Source: Deltaproteobacteria bacterium
Lineage (GTDB): Bacteria > Desulfobacterota > Syntrophorhabdia > Syntrophorhabdales > Syntrophorhabdaceae
Assembly: GCA_022711595.1 (NCBI GenBank)
Contig: JAKLET010000005.1
Coordinates: forward strand, 1 to 64,000
DNA: 64,000 nucleotides
Direction of reading: 5' to 3'
Shown here: in pieces, positions 36,587 to 44,512 of the stretch
How the letters are laid out: every line of letters starts with the position of its first letter
Numbering within the stretch: position 1 is the stretch's first letter
Made by a program: the position numbers and the translations under genes
Notes under the pieces: generated by a model
Database searches by the model: none
Told to the model about the DNA's origin: nothing
What the model saw: only the letters and a program-made list of their open reading frames with translations

Positions 36587-36829
36587 CTAATTGAGTATGT
36601 TGAAACTTGCGGGTATCTTTCGTTTGCATATGGGGCATACGGGCTCGATAAGCGTGAATGTCTTGCCGAAGACGTCAACGTTCTTGAAGAATACACCCGG
36701 CGCCTCGCAGATCTCTTTTTCGCTGAATATCTTGCCGCAGTCGCACACGGGGTATTCCTGGCGTATCGTCTGTCCCCGGAATGCCTGATCCGCATACTTG
36801 GTGACCATTTTCTGTTCTTCTGTAGTCAT
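36587..36829 (-). CDS. Small zinc-ribbon-like protein
   Basis: About 80 residues from ATG 36829. CDCG and CPIC pairs about 35 residues apart look like a zinc ribbon. The GGAGG upstream is rather far (13 nt). No function assigned. Confidence 0.55.
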   Translation of the reverse strand: MTTEEQKMVTKYADQAFRGQTIRQEYPVCDCGKIFSEKEICEAPGVFFKNVDVFGKTFTLIEPVCPICKRKIPASFNILN

Positions 36830-36986
36830 AGCTTTAATATAACCTCCGTGATGGTCTTTGACAACCTGGGCCCTGTGCGCTGCCGGCATATTTTTTTCTT
36901 CCCCGAACTTTCATACATGTATAATCGGTATTACCCGGGGAAACTTAAAGAAACAAAGGACAGACCTTTCTATTGAAGAACATTCT

Positions 36987-37015
36987 TTTCAATGGTAGAT
37001 TTACAGAACTATAAT
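36987..37015 (+). promoter_or_regulatory. Candidate promoter of the exported HMA-like protein
   Basis: TATAAT (37010-37015) with TTTCAA (36987-36992) 17 nt upstream. The start would fall near 37022, giving a leader of only about 11 nt that barely includes GGAGGT. Confidence 0.5.
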
Positions 37016-37032
37016 CCACTGGAGGTGTGCCG

Positions 37033-37392
37033 ATGAAAAAACAGGTTCTTTTGGTCGTCATCATTGCATCGTGCATCTTTGTTTTTGCGTCCATGCCCGC
37101 GAAGGCGGCCTACGAGTTCTACGTGATCCAGCTTGAAGGCTTTAACCAGGACAAGCACAAGGACTGGAACCAGGTGAACAACATCGTCCGTTCCGTCAAT
37201 GGTGTCAAGAACGTCCAGATCGACCGCCGCAACAATCAGGTCAGGATAACCTGCGGCAACAACGGCTGCAATGATGTCATCGTGAACCAGGTAAAAAGCA
37301 AGCTCACGCAGAACCGCTACATCGTTCGCCCGACATCGTGGGGCGATCCTCACGTCGGGAGCGACAAATGGAAGGGCCCTGCGGGACGGTAA
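37033..37392 (+). CDS. Small exported protein with HMA-like fold pattern
   Basis: 119 residues. Signal peptide ends near AKAA (about residue 26). The rest shows a beta-alpha-beta-beta-alpha-beta rhythm with VNNIVRSVNGVKNVQID resembling heavy-metal-associated domains, but the CxxC metal motif is missing; two cysteines lie in TCGNNGC. GGAGGT precedes the ATG; an in-frame GTG two codons upstream is less likely. Just 20 nt upstream of the purF-like gene. Confidence 0.55.
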   Translation: MKKQVLLVVIIASCIFVFASMPAKAAYEFYVIQLEGFNQDKHKDWNQVNNIVRSVNGVKNVQIDRRNNQVRITCGNNGCNDVIVNQVKSKLTQNRYIVRPTSWGDPHVGSDKWKGPAGR

Positions 37393-37412
37393 GAAAGACA
37401 TAAGGAGGAATC

Positions 37413-38807
37413 ATGAGCGGCGTATTCGGCATACTATCAAGGAAGGATTGCGCGAGCAACCTGCTCTACGGCACTGACTACCACTCGCATATGGGGACCG
37501 AATACGGCGGAATGGCCGTGCTGGGAGAGAGGTTCTTCCGCAGCATCCATGATATCAGCAAGTCCCAGTTCAAATCAAAGTTCTATGAAGAATACAAGGA
37601 GATGAGGGGAAATGCCGGCATCGGCGTCATCAGCGACCGTGACGCCCAGCCCCTTATTATCGGCTCCAGGTTCGGCAACTTTGCGGTCGTTTCCTCGGGT
37701 ATCGTTGAAAACGTGAAAGAGCTGGCAGCGGAGCTTCTTTCCAGCGGCGAGTCCTTCAGCGAGATGTCCGCCGGCGGCATCAATTCCGTGGAGCTCATCG
37801 CCAAACTCATCACCAGGGGAAAGACCCTTATCGACGGCATCGAGGGCGTCTACGACCGGATCGAAGGTTCCGCCTCGATCCTGCTCCTCAAGGAGGACGG
37901 CATCTATGCCGCCAGGGACCGCCTGGGGCGGACACCTCTTGTCATCGGAGAAAAGGACGGCGATTATGTCGTCGCCACCGAGACCTGCTCTTTTCTCAAC
38001 ATGGGGTATCACATCCTGAAGTACATAGAACCGGGGGAGATCGTCCGCATCAGCCCATCAGGGCTTGAAAGCAAGCTTCCAGGAAAGGACCGCAACCAGA
38101 TCTGCTCCTTCCTGTGGATCTATACGGGTTATCCCGCCTCAAGCTATGAAGGGATCAGCGTCGAGGTGGTCAGGGAGCGCTCGGGAAGGCTCCTTGCCAA
38201 GAACGACAATATCGAGGCCGACCTCGTTGCCGGGGTGCCCGATTCCGGGGTGGGCCACGCCATCGGTTATTCCATGGAATCGGGTCTGCCATACCGCCGG
38301 CCGCTGGTCAAATACACGCCCGGGTACGGAAGAAGCTACACCCCTCCCTCTCAGGAGATACGGGACCTTGTGGCCACCATGAAGCTGATCCCCATCAGGG
38401 ACATCATCGCCGGGAACCGGATCGTCCTTTGCGAAGACTCAATCGTCCGCGGTACTCAGCTCAAGAACTTTACCGTCAGCAAGCTCCTTGAATCCGGTGC
38501 CAGGGAGATCCACGTCCGGCCTGCCTGCCCTCCCCTGATGTTCCCGTGCAAATTCGCACTCTCGACACGTTCCATCGATGAGCTTGTCGCCCGCAGGGCC
38601 ATCAATGACCTCGAAGGCAAACGCACCGACAATATCGCCGAATATCTCGACGATACTTCGGAAAAATACGGGAAGATGGTAGACTGGATCACAAAAGAGA
38701 TCGGGGTGACCACCCTGAAGTATCAAAAGATAGGCGACATGATAGAGGCCATCGGCCTGCCGCGGGCAAAACTCTGTCTTCATTGCTGGCTCGGGGAAGG
38801 TAATTGA
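37413..38807 (+). CDS. PurF-like amidophosphoribosyltransferase lacking the N-terminal cysteine
   Basis: 464 residues. N-terminal Ntn glutaminase-like domain, then a PRTase domain with the PRPP motif VLCEDSIVRGTQ and iron-sulfur-type cysteines late in the chain (PACPP, CLHC). The catalytic Cys that should follow Met1 is Ser (MSGVFGIL), so glutamine hydrolysis by the usual mechanism is not expected. A known PurF-like subfamily has this change. It might use free ammonia or serve another phosphoribosylamine-type reaction. AAGGAGG precedes the ATG. Confidence 0.75.
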   Translation: MSGVFGILSRKDCASNLLYGTDYHSHMGTEYGGMAVLGERFFRSIHDISKSQFKSKFYEEYKEMRGNAGIGVISDRDAQPLIIGSRFGNFAVVSSGIVENVKELAAELLSSGESFSEMSAGGINSVELIAKLITRGKTLIDGIEGVYDRIEGSASILLLKEDGIYAARDRLGRTPLVIGEKDGDYVVATETCSFLNMGYHILKYIEPGEIVRISPSGLESKLPGKDRNQICSFLWIYTGYPASSYEGISVEVVRERSGRLLAKNDNIEADLVAGVPDSGVGHAIGYSMESGLPYRRPLVKYTPGYGRSYTPPSQEIRDLVATMKLIPIRDIIAGNRIVLCEDSIVRGTQLKNFTVSKLLESGAREIHVRPACPPLMFPCKFALSTRSIDELVARRAINDLEGKRTDNIAEYLDDTSEKYGKMVDWITKEIGVTTLKYQKIGDMIEAIGLPRAKLCLHCWLGEGN

Positions 38808-38839
38808 AAAAGACCGGCCGTCATCGACCTTGAGGGATC

Positions 38840-40861
38840 ATGAAGGGAGACGAACTCTTCCGCCAACTGGCGGCGCGTGAGCCTTTTGCAAGCCTTCACC
38901 CTGCGGTGGGAGGCTTCTTCAAGGAATATCTCTCCCACGAGAAAGCGGTGAGCTTCAACGGCCGCTATGTTATCAACACCCATTTCCCGCCCTTTCCGGG
39001 CAAGGCTTTCGACAACCTGACACATCATTTTGATTCTATCGGCGAAACTGCCGGGCGCAGGCTCTACTCCGTCACCTTCGGCGTCACCAACCGCTGCAAT
39101 TACAGTTGCTGGCACTGTTACAACGCCGGGCGCTCCCAGCAGGACATGAGTTTTGCAAATATCGAAAGGATCGCAAGGCAGCTTTCCGGGTACGGCCCGG
39201 TCATGGTCAATCTCTCCGGCGGAGAACCGCTCCTTCGCAAAGACCTGGAAGATATCGTCGCGCTGTTCGATGACTCTTCCTGCCTGATGCTGAACACGAC
39301 CGGCTCGGGACTGACCGGCGGGCGGGCGCGCTCGTTGCGTCAGGCGGGTCTTTTCGGCGCCGGCATCAGCCTTGATTCCATCGACCCCGGGCAGCACGAC
39401 AGGATGCGCGGCATCAAGGGCGCCTTCAAAACCTCCCTTCGCGCCATAGAAACAGCCCGTGATAACGGCCTGTACCCTTATATCGTGACCGTCGCCACCC
39501 ACGAATTGCTGCAATCGGGCGGGCTGATGAAGTTCATCGAATTCGCCGGAAATTGCGGGGCCCTGGAGGTGCACCTTCTTGAACCGTGCCCAACGGGACG
39601 GCTAAAGGGAAACAGCGGCGCTGTCCTCTCGGACCGTGAAAAACGGGACGTTCTCAGCCATCAAAAGACCATCGCGGCCAGAGACGATCTGCCGATCCTT
39701 TCCACATTCCTCTACCTTGAATCGGCAAAGGCATTCGGATGCGGCGCGGGCCTCACCTATCTCTACATCGACGGCACCGGAGAGGTCTGTCCCTGCAACC
39801 TGGTGCCGCTCAGCTTCGGCAATGCCTCGAAAGAGGAACTCTCCTCGATACTTTCGCGGATGGGAAAACACTTCGCAAGGCCCCGCACCTTATGTGCGGG
39901 CCACGTCCTCAGCGGGCATATCCCCGATATTCCCCTTCCCGCCGAGCGTCATATCTCCGAAGAGCTTTGCCGGGAACATCTTCCCTCCAGGCATGGTATG
40001 CCGTTGTTCTTCAGGGTCAAAAAGAAGGCCTTATCAAGCGTCGGACGCGAGGAGCTGCGGGCGGCATACGACAGGATACACGATGACTATGACGCCTTCT
40101 GGCTCTCTGAGGCCAAAGGGCCCATAGAGCATCTGGTGAAAAAGATCATTCCCGCGCACTGCGGGAGAGTGTTCGAAGCAGGCTGCGGAACCGGCTACGC
40201 AACGGCCCTTCTCGCAGGGGCCCTGAAACCCTCATGCCGTATCGTTGCCGCCGATATCTCAAAGGGGATGATAGGGGTTGCGAAGGTACGCATCCGGTCA
40301 GAAGGTCACAGGAACGTCCGCTTTATCCACGGGGACGCGCTTGAGATAATGCCCGGACACGGTCCCTTCGACCTTGTCTTCAGCAGCTGGGTCCTGGGAT
40401 ATATCCCGCTGAGGCCTTTTTTTACCGCCGCCGCCTCTTCTCTCAATGATGGCGGACGTCTTGCCTTCGTCGTTCACAGACAGAACTCCCCCGCCCGGGA
40501 GATCGGAATATTCCGCGAGCTTGTCGCCGAAGACCTTTCGGTTCTGCAAAAGAAGGTTCACTTCGACTTCCCCGAAAACAGGGGGCAGGTGGAGGCCGCT
40601 CTCGAGGAAAACGGCCTTTTTCCCGAAGAACTCACCGAGGGACATATAACCTTCACATACACATCGCCCGGCGGGGTGCTTGAACACCTGCTCCGCTCCG
40701 GCGCCGGGACGGCCTTTTACGACGCCATAGACCCTGTGAGACGAAGCGAAATGGAGGGGCGGTTCAAGGCCTTGCTCGTCGAAAAGAACAAACCCGCAAG
40801 GGATTACCCTGTCGTTCATGACTACGTCCTCTGTGTGGCGGCAAAGAGAGGAAGAAAATGA
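38840..40861 (+). CDS. Radical SAM enzyme fused to a SAM-dependent methyltransferase
   Basis: 673 residues. The radical SAM core has C86-x3-C90-x2-C93, GGEP (127-130) and later cysteines (301, 317, 319, 352) that resemble a SPASM-like auxiliary cluster. A class I methyltransferase domain begins near 405, with motif I VFEAGCGTGYA (444-454) and post-I DIS. The two halves use SAM differently. Enzymes with this plan often modify peptides or small natural products, but no precursor peptide was seen nearby. It overlaps glk as ATGA, so the two are co-translated. Substrate unknown. Confidence 0.8.
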   Translation: MKGDELFRQLAAREPFASLHPAVGGFFKEYLSHEKAVSFNGRYVINTHFPPFPGKAFDNLTHHFDSIGETAGRRLYSVTFGVTNRCNYSCWHCYNAGRSQQDMSFANIERIARQLSGYGPVMVNLSGGEPLLRKDLEDIVALFDDSSCLMLNTTGSGLTGGRARSLRQAGLFGAGISLDSIDPGQHDRMRGIKGAFKTSLRAIETARDNGLYPYIVTVATHELLQSGGLMKFIEFAGNCGALEVHLLEPCPTGRLKGNSGAVLSDREKRDVLSHQKTIAARDDLPILSTFLYLESAKAFGCGAGLTYLYIDGTGEVCPCNLVPLSFGNASKEELSSILSRMGKHFARPRTLCAGHVLSGHIPDIPLPAERHISEELCREHLPSRHGMPLFFRVKKKALSSVGREELRAAYDRIHDDYDAFWLSEAKGPIEHLVKKIIPAHCGRVFEAGCGTGYATALLAGALKPSCRIVAADISKGMIGVAKVRIRSEGHRNVRFIHGDALEIMPGHGPFDLVFSSWVLGYIPLRPFFTAAASSLNDGGRLAFVVHRQNSPAREIGIFRELVAEDLSVLQKKVHFDFPENRGQVEAALEENGLFPEELTEGHITFTYTSPGGVLEHLLRSGAGTAFYDAIDPVRRSEMEGRFKALLVEKNKPARDYPVVHDYVLCVAAKRGRK

Positions 40862-41841
40862 ATAACATCATCGCTGTTGACATTGGGGGGACAAACAGCC
40901 GCTTCGCGCATTTCACGCTTGACGACACGGGCAGGCTCTCATTCATCGGCAAACTGCAGCTGAAGACCGTCGAAACCTCCTCTCTTGACGACCTTGTCGG
41001 AAAAGTGCGGCAGGAAGAGGGTCCCATGGTATCGTCAGGAAAATGGGACGCGGCGGTGTTCGCCGTTCCGGGAGCGGTGGAGGGAAACACCCGGGCAAAG
41101 CTTGCGAACGTGGCCTGGGCGGTGGACATATCCGGCCTGAGGCAGCGTTTCCCGGATAAAAAGATCTTCCTCATCAATGATTTTGTCGCCCAGGCATATG
41201 CCTGCCCCTTGGAAGACAAGACAGAACAGAAGATCGTCCAGGAGGGACACAGGGAAGAAGGCGCCGCAATGGCGGTGATAGGGGCCGGGACGGGTCTCGG
41301 GCACTGCGCCCTTGCAACGGACGACCTGGGCGGCTTCACCGCCGTTCCCTCCGAAGCCGGTCACGCATGTTTCCCGTTTTACGGAAAGACTGAAAGCGCC
41401 TACCAGGACTATCTCCTCAAGGCAACCGGCGCGGCCTATCCATACGGCGATCTGGTTGTATCCGGGCCGGGCCTGTCGCATCTTCACGCCTTTCTGACCG
41501 GCAGAAAACTTGCTCCCAGAGAGATTGTCCAGGAGATCGTGCCCGATTCCGAGACAACGGCCCTGTTCGCCCGTTTCTACGCGCGTGCGTGCCGCAATTA
41601 CACCCTTACCGTCCTTGCCACGGGAGGGCTCTTCATCGCGGGCGGCGTGGCCATGAAAAATCCCTTTCTGGTGGTCAACGACCATTTCAGAAAGGAGTTC
41701 AACAACTCTGAGCACTTCGGCGCGATGCTTGGAAAGGTGCCCGTCCGGCTCATATTAAGCGAGGACAGCGGCCTCTGGGGTGCGGCGAATTACGGCGCCA
41801 TAAGATTGAAAGAAGATCATAAAGATTCAGGTCATGGGTGA
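40858..41841 (+). CDS. glk: Glucokinase
   Basis: 327 residues, bacterial Glk type. Phosphate loop VDIGGTNSRFA (about 7-17), the catalytic Asp in LINDFVAQAYA, GAGTGLGHC and the GGLFIAGGVA adenosine loop are present. It phosphorylates glucose, perhaps from the glycoside hydrolases at 43-47 kb. The last codons (GGTCATGGGTGA) and stop are part of a 7-bp repeat array. Confidence 0.88.
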   Translation: MNNIIAVDIGGTNSRFAHFTLDDTGRLSFIGKLQLKTVETSSLDDLVGKVRQEEGPMVSSGKWDAAVFAVPGAVEGNTRAKLANVAWAVDISGLRQRFPDKKIFLINDFVAQAYACPLEDKTEQKIVQEGHREEGAAMAVIGAGTGLGHCALATDDLGGFTAVPSEAGHACFPFYGKTESAYQDYLLKATGAAYPYGDLVVSGPGLSHLHAFLTGRKLAPREIVQEIVPDSETTALFARFYARACRNYTLTVLATGGLFIAGGVAMKNPFLVVNDHFRKEFNNSEHFGAMLGKVPVRLILSEDSGLWGAANYGAIRLKEDHKDSGHG

Positions 41842-41997
41842 TGAGAAGAAAAGTTTAACGGCTTGAAAGTTTGAACGTTTGAAAGTGGAGAGGCAGGAAA
41901 CCCCTCTTCCTTTTTTAATCGATTCACAAACTTTCGAACGCTTCATAAACTTTCAAACTATCTTTCCTATCACCCATGATCTATAACCCATTACCCG
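41829..41997. repeat. Nested inverted 7-bp and 9-bp arrays after glk
   Basis: Outer 7-bp arms: AGGTCAT, GGGTGAT (41829-41842) and CCTATCA, CCCATGA, TCTATAA, CCCATTA (41966-41993). Inner 9-bp arms: GTTTAACGG, CTTGAAAGT, TTGAACGTT (41853-41888) facing CTTTCGAACGCTTC and AAACTTTCAAAC (about 41926-41960). Same layered plan as 9726-9901. Confidence 0.82.
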
Positions 41998-42022
41998 TTT
42001 TTAATTAAAAAGGAGGATTGCT

Positions 42023-42991
42023 ATGGCAGGCGCAGGAGAGATCAAGGCAAAGGGAATGAACGTAAAGAGATTCATCGATGAAAAAGTGGAAGAGATACGG
42101 GCTGCCGTCGGCAAGGGTGTGGCCATCAACGCCCTTTCGGGCGGGGTCGATTCATCGGTCGTCACCATGCTGGGACACAAGGCGCTTGGCGACAAACTGA
42201 AAACCTATTTTATTGATAACGGCCTCATGCGCAAGGACGAACCCGAGCGGATCGCAGCGATATTCAAAAAGCTCGGCGTTTCCATCGAGATCCTCGACGC
42301 AAAAACAAAATTCTTCAAGGCATTGAAGGGCCTTACCGACCCTGAGCAAAAACGTGAGGCCATCACACAGACCTTCTACAAGGACGTCTTCGGCAAGCTC
42401 GTCACAAAAAGCAAGGCAAAGTATCTCCTGCAGGGAACGATCCTTACCGATGTCGATGAAACGGTGGCGGGCATCAAGAGGCAGCACAATGTCTTCGAAC
42501 AGCTCGGTATTGATCCCCAAAAGGCCTTCGGGTACGGCATCCTCGAGCCCTTGGTGCAGCTCCGCAAGGACGGGGTACGCAAGGTGGGTTCGGCGCTTGG
42601 ACTTCCGGCGTCCATGTACAAACGGATACCCTTCCCCGGCCCCGCGCTTGCGGCCCGGGTCGTCGGCGAGATCACCCCTGAAAAGATCGAGATTGTCAGG
42701 CTCGCAACGGTCGTCGTTGAGGAGGAGCTGGAAAAGGTGAAGGCGTTCCAATACCTGGCCATCCTTCACGAGGACAGGATGACCGGGATGCGCGACGGCA
42801 GGAGGGACTTCGGCCGGCAGATAGAGGTGCGATGCTGGGATTCCATAGACGCCCGGAAGGCGACACCGACGAACCTGCCTTTCGCGAAGCTCACAAGGAT
42901 CGCTGCGAGGATCTGCAGGGAAGTTCCCGGGGTGGTCAGCGTGACTTACAATATTGCCTCGAAACCGCCTTCAACGATAGAGGCGATCTGA
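42023..42991 (+). CDS. guaA: GMP synthetase, ATP-pyrophosphatase subunit without glutaminase domain
   Basis: 322 residues. P-loop LSGGVDSS (38-45), the GTILTDVDE region and the C-terminal dimerisation domain with IPFPGPALAARV and KPPSTIEAI match GuaA. The usual N-terminal class I glutamine amidotransferase domain is absent, and AAAAAGGAGG before the ATG shows this is the natural start. It resembles archaeal GuaAb, which pairs with a separate GuaAa; none is nearby. Converts XMP to GMP. Confidence 0.9.
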   Translation: MAGAGEIKAKGMNVKRFIDEKVEEIRAAVGKGVAINALSGGVDSSVVTMLGHKALGDKLKTYFIDNGLMRKDEPERIAAIFKKLGVSIEILDAKTKFFKALKGLTDPEQKREAITQTFYKDVFGKLVTKSKAKYLLQGTILTDVDETVAGIKRQHNVFEQLGIDPQKAFGYGILEPLVQLRKDGVRKVGSALGLPASMYKRIPFPGPALAARVVGEITPEKIEIVRLATVVVEEELEKVKAFQYLAILHEDRMTGMRDGRRDFGRQIEVRCWDSIDARKATPTNLPFAKLTRIAARICREVPGVVSVTYNIASKPPSTIEAI

Positions 42992-43019
42992 AGACGGGTG
43001 ACGGGACCCTTCTTTTTTC
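42990..43019 (+). terminator. Probable terminator after guaA
   Basis: GAAG...GGGT pairs with ACCC...TTC in an imperfect hairpin followed by TTTTTT; it starts at the stop codon. Confidence 0.55.
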
Positions 43020-43048
43020 ATTCAGGCTTCCGGTACGGCTGGAAAGTT

Positions 43049-44512
43049 CTAATGCGTTTCCAGGAAATGGTATCCCCGGGGCCCCAGCTCCACATAGAGC
43101 CCTTCGCCGTCCAGTGAACGTTCATAGACCTCAGATGTGAAAACATCCTTGAGATGCCAGACCCTGCCCGTGATATCATCCCAGGGGACCCTGACCAGAC
43201 CCTGGGAAGGCCTGCTGGAGAGGTTTACCACGATGAGGCAGCGCGACTGACCCTTCTGCCAGCACCAGGAAACCAGGTTTTCGCAGCTTCCATTGTCCGG
43301 CCAGCCGGTGCATGAACACAACTGCCACGTTCCCCGGATAAAGTCCCCATGACGCAGCGCTCCGAGCAGCTGTTCGTAGAACGTCAGCAATTCAGGGTCC
43401 GGCCGCTCCTCGATGCGCCGCGCCAGAAAGACAGGCAAGCGCGCTTTTCTCCCTTCCATCTGGCCTTCGTGAACGAGTCTGGCGCCCGGCAGTGTCAAAG
43501 CGGTCAGGGCCGCGGCCTTGTTTTTCAAGGGGTCGAACACCGCGTGTGCGCGGGGCTCGTCATGGTTCTCGATGAACCTCACCAGTTTTTCCTGGTATGG
43601 GAGGTCAGCGCAAAGGTGCATGCGCACGTTTTGCGCCGGGCCGTGCCGCAGGCGGTCGTAGAGGCGCTTGTCGTAGCACAGGTCAAACCCCTGCTGCTGC
43701 AGCTTCCATTCCAGGTCCCAGTATGCCTCGGCAATGAAAAGAAATTCGGGGTATTTCTTCCTGACTGCAGAAATGATCTCAGGCCAGTAATCTTTCCCGG
43801 GAATGGCCCCCCCGCGGTTTCCCCACGTCTTGGCGAAGATGGAATTCATAAGGAGCATGGCCATGTCGCAGCGTATCCCGTCGCACTGTCCGGCAACATC
43901 CAGGATGGTCCCGATGACGGCGCGGCGCAGCCCTTTGTCAAATGCGTTCAACTGCAGCACATCGGGCCAGGCCGGAAAAAAGGGATCACGGCCGCAGGCG
44001 AACACCCTGCCGTTTGCCGCAAAGAATGACGCGGGATCGCCGGCAAGATCCCCTTCGTCTCCCTGAATGAAGAAGCCGGGATGATCGAAAACCCACGGGT
44101 GATCGGGCGCCACGTGGTTGGGTACAAAATCCAGAATAAGGCCCAATCCCAGGCCGGCGAGTTTCTCTCTGGCCCGGGCCAGGGCCTTTTTGCCTCCCAG
44201 ATGGGCATCGACCGCATAACGCCGCACACAGTAAGGAGAACCAACATTGTCCCGTTCTTCAAAATCAGGCAGGGCCCGCTGAAAGTCGGCCAGGAGGCCG
44301 GCGTTCGCCATGGAGATCCGGATACCTTCCGGGCTTCGCTCCCAGACCCCCATGAGCCAGACGGCGTCAAAACCTGTCGCCGCGATCTTTTCCCACTGCC
44401 CGTCGGGAACCGACGCGAGGGTCAGCTTGCGCCCGGCCTTCCGGCTGAGCTCATCAAGCCAGACCCATGTGTTGATCTCATATATCAGCGGATCCCCGGG
44501 TAAGGGCCTCAT
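43049..44512 (-). CDS. GH13-family (alpha-amylase-like) glycoside hydrolase
   Basis: 487 residues with no signal peptide, so cytoplasmic. TIM-barrel motifs: DFVPNHVAPDHP (region I), nucleophile Asp in GIRCDMAML (II), acid Glu in FIAEAYWD (III) and ENHDEPR (IV). Likely acts on alpha-glucosides; exact specificity (amylase, transglucosylase or phosphorylase-like) is not readable. Its start overlaps the upstream GH63-like gene by 4 nt (ATGA). Confidence 0.82.
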   Translation of the reverse strand: MRPLPGDPLIYEINTWVWLDELSRKAGRKLTLASVPDGQWEKIAATGFDAVWLMGVWERSPEGIRISMANAGLLADFQRALPDFEERDNVGSPYCVRRYAVDAHLGGKKALARAREKLAGLGLGLILDFVPNHVAPDHPWVFDHPGFFIQGDEGDLAGDPASFFAANGRVFACGRDPFFPAWPDVLQLNAFDKGLRRAVIGTILDVAGQCDGIRCDMAMLLMNSIFAKTWGNRGGAIPGKDYWPEIISAVRKKYPEFLFIAEAYWDLEWKLQQQGFDLCYDKRLYDRLRHGPAQNVRMHLCADLPYQEKLVRFIENHDEPRAHAVFDPLKNKAAALTALTLPGARLVHEGQMEGRKARLPVFLARRIEERPDPELLTFYEQLLGALRHGDFIRGTWQLCSCTGWPDNGSCENLVSWCWQKGQSRCLIVVNLSSRPSQGLVRVPWDDITGRVWHLKDVFTSEVYERSLDGEGLYVELGPRGYHFLETH

